A stretch of 46,323 nucleotides of DNA from Alphaproteobacteria bacterium (GCA_019232625.1 JAFANP010000003.1:1-46323), one strand, 5' to 3'. Positions 24,363-32,668 are shown, counted from the stretch's first letter. Notes: generated by a model from the sequence alone, not told the origin. Numbers and translations are program-made.

Positions 24363-25963
24363 CGGGCGGCGTCGGGGCAGGAAAATCGCTTTTCGCGAGA
24401 AGGTACAAAGAGTTTTTGCAGCCGATGCCACTGGCGGCCAAGAATCATTGGGCGTTTATTAATTTCATCAATCCGCCCGAGGACTTTTCGCGTTGGAACG
24501 ACTGGGTCTGCGAGGTCTTCGCTAGGAGCGTGATTGAAGAGGGTGCGCCACTAGATCTGAGGGATGCTTCTGATCAAGAGCGCGTATTTGCAGACGACCT
24601 AGCAGACCGCAAGGCATTTTACGAGCGAATGGAGGGAGTCCAGGTCGGGCGAGGAGAACTGGAGCGAGCTCGCGATATTGAGCAATGGCGGCTTGATCCT
24701 CTCAAGCTCACGAAAGGGATAGCGCGCTACCTGCAAGGTGATCGGGCTGAAAACCTTATAGTTGTTTTTGATAACGTGGACCGTCGCGAGACGGGGGGAC
24801 AACTCGTCGCATTCCAAACTGCCCTTTGGTTCATGGATCAGACTCGCTGCCTAGTCATACTTCAAATGCGGGACTCTACTTTCGAGGCGTACAAGAACGA
24901 GCCACCTCTGGACACGTATAGGACGGGCCAAATCTTTCATATTAGCCCACCACGCTTTGTTGATGTTGTAAGGAAGCGCCTTGAGCTCAGCTTAGAATAC
25001 CTCGCAAGCCAAGGGCCGGAGCACTTCGAGTTTACCCCTAGGGCAGGCCCAACAATCGTATATCCAAAGACTAGAGCCGGCGAGTTCCTCAGGGCCGTAT
25101 ACACAGAACTATTTCAGCGCCCGACCAATGTGTCTCGCATTCTAGAAGCTCTAGCGGGGCGCAATGTCCGGCGTGCGCTTGATATGTTCATGGCGATTAT
25201 CACCTCGGGGCATATGCCAGAAGAGGTAATCGCCTCAATTGCTAGGGGAGCCGACTCCAAGACATTTCCGGAATATAGGATACTGCGCGCGCTAATGCGG
25301 CAGGACTTTCGCTTCTTCAACAACAACACAGGTTTTGTTGCCAACGTCTTCAATTGCGACAGCCGCTGGGAAAGGCCCACGAACCTGCTGATACCTGAAA
25401 TGCTTTTCTTCTTGATAAGTCACAGGAAGGTTAGAGGGGACAATGGGCAAATGGGCTTCGTCGGCGTTCCGCGTCTCCTCACTCAATTAGAGTCGATCGG
25501 CTTCGTCCGATCAGACATTCGTGATGCCATCAACTTCTGCCTTGTGAAGGGACTAATCGAGGTAGATACATCCTCACCGGACACGGTGCGGGATCGCGAT
25601 AATGTGAAGGCGACGGCCAGTGGTTGGGCGCACATGCGCATCCTATCGGGACGAATCGAATATCTGGCGTCGGTACTCCCAACGACGCCGATGAACGACA
25701 AACACCTTTCAGCGCGCGTTTACGACCTGATGCAAACAGAGAATCGGTCCGGGCGAGTTCTGTTCAATCAATCAGTGCAGGTAGTGACGGCGTTCGAGGT
25801 TTATCTTCGGCGGCAGAGGCACGAGTTTGACAGCCATCCGGGATTCGCCGGTCGGGCGCACTCAGGCTCGAATTATATTCTCAGCAAGATCACGGAAGCG
25901 TTGACGCACGCTCGGCGCGAAACAGTTCAAGCGTCGAGGCAACCCGATCTCCTTGATTTATGA
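24338..25963 (+). CDS. STAND/AAA-like P-loop NTPase, 3' part of nuclease-NTPase gene
   Basis: This piece has 541 residues from a GTG at 24338. Walker A is GGVGAGKS (10-17), and Walker B is LIVVFDNVDR (140-149, Asp-Asn-x-Asp). A sensor-like strand CLVILQMRDSTF carries R178. A helical region follows, then a winged-helix-like part (about 370-430; LLTQLESIGFVRSDIRDAI), and the C-terminus ends QPDLLDL, which resembles a sliding-clamp-binding motif. The frame extends upstream of 24338 without a stop to 24212 with a plausible protein (FEGRLSRAK, SEQITKTITAFNEKKS), so the GTG is probably not the original start. It could still be used, giving a separate NTPase. It resembles defence NTPases that trigger an attached nuclease on sensing invasion; I cannot place it in a named Avs or KAP family. 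Confidence 0.75.
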   Translation: MGGDIQLVTGGVGAGKSLFARRYKEFLQPMPLAAKNHWAFINFINPPEDFSRWNDWVCEVFARSVIEEGAPLDLRDASDQERVFADDLADRKAFYERMEGVQVGRGELERARDIEQWRLDPLKLTKGIARYLQGDRAENLIVVFDNVDRRETGGQLVAFQTALWFMDQTRCLVILQMRDSTFEAYKNEPPLDTYRTGQIFHISPPRFVDVVRKRLELSLEYLASQGPEHFEFTPRAGPTIVYPKTRAGEFLRAVYTELFQRPTNVSRILEALAGRNVRRALDMFMAIITSGHMPEEVIASIARGADSKTFPEYRILRALMRQDFRFFNNNTGFVANVFNCDSRWERPTNLLIPEMLFFLISHRKVRGDNGQMGFVGVPRLLTQLESIGFVRSDIRDAINFCLVKGLIEVDTSSPDTVRDRDNVKATASGWAHMRILSGRIEYLASVLPTTPMNDKHLSARVYDLMQTENRSGRVLFNQSVQVVTAFEVYLRRQRHEFDSHPGFAGRAHSGSNYILSKITEALTHARRETVQASRQPDLLDL

Positions 25964-26417
25964 TTGGGCATATATGGCGGGATAGCAGCGGGCAGGAAGA
26001 GCGCGCGCCGTCCCTGCCCGCCGTGTTGCCCTTCCCGTAGGAGTGATCGAGCCGGGAGACTGGCCTTTCCTTTTGGTCTCCGCTTCCGAAGTGCGGAGTG
26101 GTGGCGTAGCAGTTTGCTCGACGGGCCGAGGGACCCTACGGTTTTGCGCGCGATCAGCCAATCCCCCGGCCAATTGAGTTGCGGAGTACCGTCGCGCTCG
26201 CAAGCGCCTCAGCATACAATCGTACAGCCGCCTTCGTGTCGTTGCCTGAGATACAATCCGACCACGGTGCCGCTCAGAGGCGCTGGATAGTTTCGCGCTA
26301 AGCCGCGAAGCCGCGAAGAAGAAGGCGGTTTGGTGGGCGGGGACGTGGGAGAGTTGCTTCGGACTCAGAGCCCCCTCACCCCAACCCTCTCCCGCAAGGA
26401 GGAGAGGGGGAAGGGGG
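25964..26417. other. Non-coding right flank of the AT-richer gene
   Basis: No gene with good support. GC content rises again shortly after 25964. From about 26280 the sequence belongs to a roughly 210-bp unit that recurs at 26598-26817. A hairpin repeat (CCCTCACCCCAACCCTCTCC and the facing GAGAGGGGGAAGGGGG) lies at about 26370-26417, directly next to an rpoD tail copy. Confidence 0.55.
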
Positions 26418-26486
26418 CTACTGGTCCGAGAATGACCGCATCTTCCGGCTGCGGCTCGGATGCTTCAGCTTGCGGAGCGCGTTGAC
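26280..26486. repeat. Long repeat unit A (second copy at 26598-26817)
   Basis: Unit A reads, in order, GCTGGATAGTTTC, a CCGCGAAG repeat stretch, CAGAGCCCCCTCACCCC, a hairpin and an rpoD 3' end. Unit B (26598-26817) has the same parts in the same order with substitutions and a small length difference. Both face the same way, so this is an old tandem duplication or two insertions of the same kind of element. Confidence 0.7.
26418..26486 (-). pseudogene. rpoD 3'-end remnant 3
   Basis: Read on the minus strand it encodes [20 protein letters not shown] followed by a TAG stop, against the true RpoD end [20 protein letters not shown] with TGA. Only the tail of sigma region 4.2 is present. It is adjacent to a hairpin repeat. 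Confidence 0.85.
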
Positions 26487-26555
26487 CTTTCGGTCGTCTC
26501 CGGCGACCTTCGGTCGCCTCCGGCTCGGCCTCGATGAGTGGGAAGCCTTGCGCGG

Positions 26556-26601
26556 TCACTGGTCGAGGAAGCTCCGCATTTTTCTGGACCGCGAGGGGTG
26601 C
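26556..26601 (-). pseudogene. rpoD 3'-end remnant 4
   Basis: The minus strand encodes [14 protein letters not shown] and a TGA stop, identical in protein to the RpoD end although many third positions differ. This is the shortest of the four clear copies. The similarity stops where the next repeat unit (26598) begins. Confidence 0.8.
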
Positions 26602-26817
26602 TGGATGGTTTCACGCGAAGCGGCGAAGCGGCGAAGCGGCGAAGCGGCGAAGGAAGCGTCGTGAATGTCGGCGTGGCAGCGTTGCCTCGGGTTCAGAGCC
26701 CCCTCACCCCGACCCTCTCCCCTTGGGGGAGAGGGGGGGAAGGGTTATTGGTCGAGGAAAGATCGCATCGTCCGCGACCGGCTCGGATGCTTCAGCTTCC
26801 GCAGCGCCTTCGCCTCG
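26598..26817. repeat. Long repeat unit B with GAAGCGGC octamer array
   Basis: This is the second copy of unit A (26280-26486). Inside it, 26615-26652 is a perfect tandem array of the 8-bp unit GAAGCGGC (more than four copies), where unit A has a less regular CCGCGAAG stretch. A hairpin repeat (about 26700-26744) lies next to the rpoD remnant at 26745. Confidence 0.75.
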
Positions 26818-26824
26818 ATCTGCC
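26745..26824 (-). pseudogene. rpoD 3'-end remnant 2
   Basis: These 80 bases align without gaps to 28289-28368. The minus strand encodes [20 protein letters not shown] and then SFLDQ with a TAA stop. The peptide is nearly identical to RpoD, with one Lys to Thr change, while the stop codon and several third positions differ. Confidence 0.9.
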
Positions 26825-26837
26825 CGCTGCACTCCCA

Positions 26838-27173
26838 TCAAAAATCTCCCACACTTTCCACCTCTTCGAGCAACCGGTCTCGCCGGTCATAACACGCGCC
26901 TCGATGGCCTCGACCGTAATCGCGCCGCAATTCAACGCAGGTTCGATCACTTAGGTGAAGCACGAGGGGAAAGCTCTGTGCCCGGACCTCCGAGTCACTG
27001 GTTCGGTTCAAGGCTGCGAAATGGGCAACGGTACGTTCGATCAACGGGCGATCGCCCTCGGCAAAAAGCGGCCGGCTCGCCTTGCCGTAGAGAATGACAT
27101 TCCCGACCGCCGAAACCGTAAGCAGGAGGAGGAGTGCCCCGATGATCAGCCGGTGGCGGGCTAAAAGGGGCAC
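26838..27173 (-). CDS. Small membrane-anchored hypothetical protein
   Basis: This 111-residue protein has one N-terminal membrane helix (RLIIGALLLLLTVSAVGNVI) and a soluble part of about 75 residues (RPLIERTVAHFAALNRTSDS, LSDRTCVELRRDYGRG) with two cysteines. The family is not recognised. GTG start at 27173; a GAAGAGG lies rather far upstream. It sits between rpoD remnants 1 and 2 and reads in the rpoD direction, as cargo would if it arrived together with one of the displaced rpoD ends. Confidence 0.6.
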   Translation of the reverse strand: MPLLARHRLIIGALLLLLTVSAVGNVILYGKASRPLFAEGDRPLIERTVAHFAALNRTSDSEVRAQSFPLVLHLSDRTCVELRRDYGRGHRGACYDRRDRLLEEVESVGDF

Positions 27174-27195
27174 GGTAGGCGCTAACCTCTTCGAC

Positions 27196-27349
27196 CTACG
27201 GGTCCAGGAATGAGCGCATCTTCCGCGACCGTGACGGATGTTTCAGCGTGCGCAGGGCCTTGGCTTCGATCTGCCGGATGCGCTCGAGGCTCACCGAGAA
27301 CTGCTGCCCGACTTCCTCGAGCGTGTGGTCGGTGTTCATGCCGATGCCG
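27196..27349 (-). pseudogene. rpoD 3'-end remnant 1 (longest)
   Basis: These 154 bases align without gaps to 28289-28442 in rpoD; by eye 20 positions differ, about 87% identity. The encoded peptide runs from [19 protein letters not shown] through [20 protein letters not shown] to KMRSFLDP and a TAG stop: most of sigma region 4.2, including the helix-turn-helix. Similarity ends sharply at 27350. Confidence 0.95.
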
Positions 27350-27698
27350 CAGCCTGTCTTGAGCGGCTGATGAGCGCAAGTTCGTCGAAGGGCGCATCCT
27401 GCTCTCCTGCGTAACGCAGACCAGGATAGAGAAGGTGGATGCCGGATCAAGTCCGGCATGACGGAGAGGGGGGCTTCGCGCCTTTGCGTGAACGGCCTTC
27501 GCCGCCGGCGCACGCACGGCTGCACGGACCGAGGGCGCGCTGCGTCGGCGGGCTGCGAAGGAGGGGATCCCGGCCTTCGCCGGGATGACGTGACTGGTTC
27601 AGGGAAGATCCGCATCTCCTGCGACGGGATCGCAGACTTCGGCTCTCTGAGCGCGCCAGCCTCCTCTGCACGCGCCTTCACCTCCCCCGGTGGAGCGG
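27350..27698. repeat. Non-coding mosaic of short repeats and a weak rpoD remnant
   Basis: No gene is supported. Repeats of the CCGGATCAAGTCCGGCATGA (27437-27462) and GGGATCCCGGCCTTCGCCGG (about 27563-27590) kinds are present. A degenerate fifth rpoD tail seems to lie at about 27596-27640: on the minus strand GGAGATGCGG and nearby bases match the KMRSF codons, but with gaps. Confidence 0.55.
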
Positions 27699-28292
27699 CT
27701 AGCGCCTGGTCGGTCTCGAGCGCTTCTCGTAATAAGCGGCGAGCTCGCGCCGCGCGTCGGCCGTCAGCGGCGCGACCGCGTCCATGGCGCGCTGGAAATG
27801 CGCCGTGTTGACCGCCGCGACGTCGGGGTCCGAAAGGAGCTCCGGGGCCCGGTGGAGATATTTGGCGCCGGCCGGCGTTGCGGCGAAGGCGCGGATTTGG
27901 ACCAGTTCGTCCCGGGTAAAGGCCCGCGCATAAGCCCGCGCGACCGCGGCGAAGAGCTGGGGAGAGATCAAGGCGTTGAGGCGGTCGCTCTCGGCCCTGA
28001 CCCGCTCGAAATAACGCTGGAATATCGCTTCGGCGCCGGGGTCCGGGGGGCCGTCCATGCCGCCGAAAAGCGCCGCTCGCATCTGCGACATCAGGGCGTC
28101 GTTGATGCGCGAGAACATTGCCGGCCGTCGTTCGACCGGGAAGGCGAGGGCGACCACCTCCTCGGCGATGGCCAGCCGGTCCGGATCGACCGGCGCCGTC
28201 GCGGCGACCGGATCGGGAGCGGACTGCGCGAGACAGGGTGCGGCGAGCGACGTCGCGGCCGTGAGAACGAGCGCGGCCGCGAGCCTCCTCAT
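27699..28292 (-). CDS. Exported DUF2059 protein
   Basis: This 197-residue protein has a signal peptide ([20 protein letters not shown]) and a C-terminal DUF2059-like helical domain in which [20 protein letters not shown] and [11 protein letters not shown] are the typical segments. Function is unknown; family members are periplasmic. Its ATG (28292) overlaps the rpoD TGA (ATGA), so it is read from rpoD mRNA with coupled translation, an unusual position for an envelope gene. A layer of rpoD remnants begins just downstream, so it may be the cargo of the newest insertion. Confidence 0.85.
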   Translation of the reverse strand: MRRLAAALVLTAATSLAAPCLAQSAPDPVAATAPVDPDRLAIAEEVVALAFPVERRPAMFSRINDALMSQMRAALFGGMDGPPDPGAEAIFQRYFERVRAESDRLNALISPQLFAAVARAYARAFTRDELVQIRAFAATPAGAKYLHRAPELLSDPDVAAVNTAHFQRAMDAVAPLTADARRELAAYYEKRSRPTRR

Positions 28293-30334
28293 TGGTCGAG
28301 GAACGACCGCATCTTCCGCGACCGTGACGGATGCTTCAGCTTCCGCAGCGCCTTGGCCTCGATCTGCCGGATGCGCTCGCGGGTGACGCTGAACTGCTGC
28401 CCCACCTCCTCGAGCGTGTGGTCGGTGTTCATGCCGATGCCGAAGCGCATGCGTAGCACGCGCTCCTCGCGCGGCGTCAGCGAGGCGAGGACGCGGGTGA
28501 CCGTCTCCTTGAGGTTCGCCTGGATCGCGGCGTCGACCGGGATGACCGCGTTCTTGTCCTCGATGAAGTCGCCGAGGTGGCTGTCTTCCTCGTCGCCGAT
28601 GGGGGTCTCGAGGCTGATCGGCTCCTTGGCGATCTTCATGACCTTGCGGACCTTCTCCAAGGGCATGGAGAGGCGCTCGGCGAGCTCTTCCGGGGTCGGC
28701 TCGCGGCCGATCTCGTGGAGGATCTGGCGGGAGGTGCGGACCAGCTTGTTGATCGTCTCGATCATGTGGACCGGGATTCGGATCGTGCGCGCCTGGTCGG
28801 CGATCGACCGCGTGATCGCCTGGCGGATCCACCAGGTCGCGTAGGTCGAGAATTTGTAGCCGCGGCGATATTCGAACTTATCGACCGCCTTCATCAGGCC
28901 GATATTGCCTTCCTGGATGAGGTCGAGGAACTGAAGGCCGCGATTGGTGTATTTCTTGGCGATCGAGATGACGAGGCGGAGGTTGGCCTCGACCATCTCC
29001 TTCTTGGCGATTCGCGCCTCACGCTCGCCCTTCTGGACCTGGTTCACGATCCGGCGGAACTCGGCGAGGCTCATTCCGGTCGCCTGGGCGATCTCGGCGA
29101 TCTCGCCGCGGATGCGCTCGATCGCCTCGCTCTCCGTGGTGCAGAAGGCGTTCCACTTCTTGTCGGTCGAGCAGACGCGCTCCGCCCAGCCCTCGTCCAG
29201 CTCGTGGCCCATATAGGCGTCGAGGAAGGCCTTGCGCGGCACCTTGTGGCGCTCGGCGAGGCGCAGCATCTGGCCGCCCAAGGCGGTCAGCCGGCGGTTG
29301 TAGCTGTAGAGCTGGTCGACGAGATATTCGATCTTGGCGTTGTGGAACTGGACGCTCTCCACCTCGGCGGTGAGCTGCTCGCGCAGATTCTGGTACTTCG
29401 TCTCGTCGCCTTTGGGGAAGTCGCGGCCGGCGCTCATCGCCTCCATGCGCGAACCCTGCATTCTCGAGAACTTCTTGTAGAGGTCGGTGATGGTCGCGAA
29501 GCGCTCCAGCGCCTGCGGCTTCAGGGTCTCCTCCATCTGGGCGAGGGAGAGGGTATTGTCCTCGTCCTCCTCCTCGAACTGGGGCCGGGCGCGGCGCTCG
29601 ACCAGGCCGTCCTCCTCGTCGTCCTCCTCCTCGGCGGGGGCGGATTCGACCTCGTCCTCCTCCTTGAAGGAGGGGCCCGCGGTCTTCTCGGAAATGTCGC
29701 CGTCGGCGCCGGCCTCGGAGGCCTCGACCTGCTCGGGGGTGGGGCCCTTCGACAGCATCGCGTCGAGGTCGAGTATCTCCCTCAGCTGCATGTCGCCGCG
29801 GTTGAGGGCGTCGGACCAGCCGATGATGGCGTTGAAGGTGATGGGGCTCTCGCACAGGCCCCAGATCATCGTGTCGCGGCCGGCCTCGATCCTCTTGGCG
29901 ATGGCGATCTCGCCCTCGCGGGAGAGCAGTTCGACCGCGCCCATCTCGCGCAGGTACATGCGCACCGGGTCGTCGGTGCGGTCGACCGTCTCCTTCTTCT
30001 TCTCGATGACGAAGCGCTCGCCCTCGGTGCCTTCGGCGCCGTCGTCCGACGCGTCGATCTCGGGCTCCGCCGCCCGGTCGTCGTCCTCGTCCGCCTCCTC
30101 GTTCTCGACGACGTTGATGCCCATCTCGTTCAGATTGGACATGATGTCTTCGATCTGCTCGGAGGACATCTGGTCCTGCGGCAAGGCGTCGTTCAGCTCG
30201 TCATAGGTGATGTAGCCGCGCTTCTTGGCGCGGGCGACCAGCTTCTTGACCGAGGCCTCGTTGAGATCGATCAGCGGGGCGTCGCCGCCCTCCTGCTTCT
30301 CGTCCGCCTCGACCGCATTGTTCGTCTTCGCCAT
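28289..30334 (-). CDS. rpoD: RNA polymerase primary sigma factor RpoD (sigma-70)
   Basis: RpoD is a 681-residue housekeeping sigma factor. Region 1.1 (about 20-80, [20 protein letters not shown]), a long acidic non-conserved region (about 90-300), regions 2.1-2.4 ([40 protein letters not shown]), region 3 ([17 protein letters not shown]) and region 4.2 ([20 protein letters not shown], ending RKMRSFLDQ) are all present. It lies 22 bp downstream of dnaG, as in the classical macromolecular synthesis operon. The stop overlaps the DUF2059 start. The last 46-154 bp recur several times downstream as remnants. Confidence 0.98.
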   Translation of the reverse strand: MAKTNNAVEADEKQEGGDAPLIDLNEASVKKLVARAKKRGYITYDELNDALPQDQMSSEQIEDIMSNLNEMGINVVENEEADEDDDRAAEPEIDASDDGAEGTEGERFVIEKKKETVDRTDDPVRMYLREMGAVELLSREGEIAIAKRIEAGRDTMIWGLCESPITFNAIIGWSDALNRGDMQLREILDLDAMLSKGPTPEQVEASEAGADGDISEKTAGPSFKEEDEVESAPAEEEDDEEDGLVERRARPQFEEEDEDNTLSLAQMEETLKPQALERFATITDLYKKFSRMQGSRMEAMSAGRDFPKGDETKYQNLREQLTAEVESVQFHNAKIEYLVDQLYSYNRRLTALGGQMLRLAERHKVPRKAFLDAYMGHELDEGWAERVCSTDKKWNAFCTTESEAIERIRGEIAEIAQATGMSLAEFRRIVNQVQKGEREARIAKKEMVEANLRLVISIAKKYTNRGLQFLDLIQEGNIGLMKAVDKFEYRRGYKFSTYATWWIRQAITRSIADQARTIRIPVHMIETINKLVRTSRQILHEIGREPTPEELAERLSMPLEKVRKVMKIAKEPISLETPIGDEEDSHLGDFIEDKNAVIPVDAAIQANLKETVTRVLASLTPREERVLRMRFGIGMNTDHTLEEVGQQFSVTRERIRQIEAKALRKLKHPSRSRKMRSFLDQ

Positions 30335-30356
30335 CTATTCGCCCTAAATTGCTCCG

Positions 30357-32195
30357 TCAGGCCGCGCCGCCTTCGATCAGCGCCGCGAGCCGTCTCTCCC
30401 CCTCGTCGCGTGCCGCCCGGAGCCGCTGCTGCTCCAGGAAGGCCGCCTCGTCGCCCGTCTCCTTCAGCCGCGCCGTCGCCGCCTCGAGGGCGGCGTGGAG
30501 GCCCGGCTGGGCCGCCAATGTGTCGATGACCAGAACGAGATCGCGAGACGCACGTTCCGGGTCGGCATCACGGCGGTTGAAGGAGAAGGCCAGCCCGCGT
30601 GTCCCGCGCAGCCCCTCGGCAAGAGGAGCGACGCCCGCGCCGGTCAATATGGTATGAAGCCGCTCCGGATCAAGCGCGCCGTGGAGAAGGGCCGCCTCGA
30701 GCAGGGCGTCGCGCAGCTGCCGAGTCGCCGAGTCCGGCATGGCGAGGCCCGCCACGCCCTCCGAATGCTCGGCGATCACCTGCGGGTGGAGCAGCAGCCC
30801 GGAGAGGATCGCGCGCGCCACCTGGGGGGAGAGGCCGAGGCTGCCGACCGCCTTCGCCGCCGCCGAGGCGGGGCGCGGCGGCGGCTGGAAGCGGCCGCGG
30901 ACGAAATCGCGCCGGCCAGGCTGCGGCCGCGCCGGCGGCCGGGTCGCGCCTTCGAACCGGTCGAGCAGCTCCGAGCGATACTGGTCGCGCACGTCGCCGT
31001 CCTGAATGGCGGAGACGTGGTCGAGGAGGCGCCGGCGAAGGCCCGTCCGCTGCTCCGGGGTGGCGAGGGGCTCCGCCGCCAGCTCGTGCTTCCAGAGCCG
31101 GTCGACGAGCGGTTCCGGCGCCGCCAGAAGCGCCTCGAGCGCGGCCCGCCCGCCGGCTCGGACGAGGTCGTCCGGGTCCTGGCCTGCGGGAAGGGTGACG
31201 AAGCCCAGCGAGCGGTCAGGGCCGATCTGCGGCAGCGCCCGCAGCGCCGCCCGGATCGCCGCCTTCTGCCCCGCGGAATCCCCGTCGAAGCAGACGATGG
31301 GGGAAGGGGAGAGGCGCCACAGCAGGCCGAGCTGCGCCTCCGTCAGCGCCGTGCCGAGGGGCGCCACCGCCTCGCCGATCCCGGCCTGGTCGAGCGCGAT
31401 GACGTCCATCTGGCCTTCGACCACAATCACCCGACCGGCCGAGCGGGCCGCCGCGGCCGCCTTGTCGATGTTGAACAGGCTCCGTCCCTTGTCGAACAGA
31501 GGCGTATCGGGGGAATTGAGATATTTGGGCTCGCCCGCGCCGAGGATGCGGGCGCTGAACGCGATCGTCCGTCCGCGCCGGTCGCGGATCGGGAAGGTGA
31601 GGCGGCCTCGGAAGCGGTCGTAGGGCTCGCGCTCCCCCTCGGGGGCGATCAGCAGGCCGGCCTCGACCAGCATCGGATCGCCGAGGTCGCGCAGCGCCGC
31701 CCGCAGCCGGCCGCGGGCATCGGGGGCGTAGCCGAAGCCGAAGCGCCGCCGCGTCGCGTCCGAGATGCCGCGCCGCTCGAGATAGGCCCTCGCCTCGCCC
31801 CCTTCGAGTCCGCCGAGCTGGTCCTCGAACCAGCGCTGCGCGGCCTCCATCACGTCGTGGAGCCCCGCCGCCCGCTCGGCTTTCTCCTGGGCGCGCGGGT
31901 CGGCGGCGGGAACCTCCATCCCCGCCGCTTCCGCCAGCTCCTTCACCGCGTCCATGAACGGGAGGCCGCGCGCGTCGGTCAGCCACCGTATCGCGTCTCC
32001 GTGCACGGCGCAGCCGAAGCAATGCCAGAAGCCCTTCTCGTCGTTGACGTAGAAGCTCGGCGTCTTCTCCTTGTGGAACGGGCAGCAGGCCTTCCACTCC
32101 CGCCCCGCCTTCTGCAGCTTCAGCGTGCGTCCGACGAGCGCCGACAGGGAGGTACGGGTCCGCAGCTCGTCGAGAAAGGCCGGCGAGAGGGTCAA
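30357..32195 (-). CDS. dnaG: DNA primase DnaG
   Basis: This 612-residue primase makes RNA primers at the replication fork. The CHC2 zinc finger uses C38, H41, C59 and C62 (CPFHKEKTPSF, FWHCFGC). The RNA polymerase domain has the family segment RFRGRLTFPIRDRRGR and the TOPRIM motifs VVEGQMDVIAL and CFDGDSAGQKAA. The C-terminal helicase-binding part is shorter than in E. coli. I chose the TTG at 32195: it gives the usual LSPAFLDELR N-terminus and overlaps the DUF559 stop (TTGA). The only upstream ATG lies in repeat DNA. rpoD follows after 22 bp. Confidence 0.95.
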   Translation of the reverse strand: MTLSPAFLDELRTRTSLSALVGRTLKLQKAGREWKACCPFHKEKTPSFYVNDEKGFWHCFGCAVHGDAIRWLTDARGLPFMDAVKELAEAAGMEVPAADPRAQEKAERAAGLHDVMEAAQRWFEDQLGGLEGGEARAYLERRGISDATRRRFGFGYAPDARGRLRAALRDLGDPMLVEAGLLIAPEGEREPYDRFRGRLTFPIRDRRGRTIAFSARILGAGEPKYLNSPDTPLFDKGRSLFNIDKAAAAARSAGRVIVVEGQMDVIALDQAGIGEAVAPLGTALTEAQLGLLWRLSPSPIVCFDGDSAGQKAAIRAALRALPQIGPDRSLGFVTLPAGQDPDDLVRAGGRAALEALLAAPEPLVDRLWKHELAAEPLATPEQRTGLRRRLLDHVSAIQDGDVRDQYRSELLDRFEGATRPPARPQPGRRDFVRGRFQPPPRPASAAAKAVGSLGLSPQVARAILSGLLLHPQVIAEHSEGVAGLAMPDSATRQLRDALLEAALLHGALDPERLHTILTGAGVAPLAEGLRGTRGLAFSFNRRDADPERASRDLVLVIDTLAAQPGLHAALEAATARLKETGDEAAFLEQQRLRAARDEGERRLAALIEGGAA

Positions 32196-32668
32196 GCCGC
32201 GCCCCTGGCGCCTATGGGAGGGATCGGCTCCCCAACTCCCCTCCCGCTCGCGGGAGGGGCTGGGGGTGGGGATACGGACGCCGCTTCCCCCTCCGCGACG
32301 GGGAGGGGGTTGGGGGGTGGGCATGCCTCAAGCGCCGAGTCGATCGCCCGAAGCACCCCATCCAGATTTTCGATCACATCGTTGTTCCAGAAGCGGATCA
32401 CGCGATATCCCTCCGCCTCGAGAAAGGCCGTCCGGCGTGCATCCGCCTCGGCCGCGGCGGAATGCTGACCTCCGTCCAACTCGACGACGAGTCTCAGACG
32501 CCGGCAAACGAAATCGCAGATGAACGGCCCCACGGGGATCTGCCGGCTGAACTTATGCCCCTCCAGGCGCCGCTGCCTCAGCTCCAGCCAGAGCAGGCGC
32601 TCGCAATCGGTGGCGCCGTTACGCAGGGCCTGAGCACGTTTCGTCGGTCTGCGCGGCTTGTCCGCCAT
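32192..32668 (-). CDS. DUF559 endonuclease-like protein with repeat-derived C-terminus
   Basis: This 158-residue protein has a DUF559 domain (Vsr/restriction-like fold) at about 10-115: ERLLWLELRQRRLEGHKFSR, ICDFVCRRLRLVVELDGGQH and YRVIRFWNNDVIENLDGVL give the conserved D, E and H positions. Family members usually end about there. The extra 40 residues (PPPNPLPVAEGEAASV and on) are the translation of a hairpin repeat at 32231-32325, carrying the frame to a TGA overlapping the dnaG start. ATG at 32668; a GTG two codons upstream is possible. Its function is unknown. Confidence 0.88.
   Translation of the reverse strand: MADKPRRPTKRAQALRNGATDCERLLWLELRQRRLEGHKFSRQIPVGPFICDFVCRRLRLVVELDGGQHSAAAEADARRTAFLEAEGYRVIRFWNNDVIENLDGVLRAIDSALEACPPPNPLPVAEGEAASVSPPPAPPASGRGVGEPIPPIGARGAA
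32231..32325. repeat. REP-like double hairpin inside the DUF559 gene
   Basis: A perfect hairpin at 32238-32259 (CCCCTCCCGC with GCGGGAGGGG) and a second at about 32287-32309 (CCCCCTCC with GGGGAGGGGG, with partial pairing) face each other like the pair at 2436-2553. The element replaces the expected stop region of the DUF559 gene. Confidence 0.75.

Noticed and set aside
28577-30529. A 650-codon open frame antisense to rpoD
   Set aside because: It is a shadow of rpoD codon bias; no domain or start signal is evident.
30357-32324. Reading dnaG from the ATG at 32324
   Set aside because: The extra 43 residues are translated hairpin repeat; the TTG at 32195 gives the family N-terminus.
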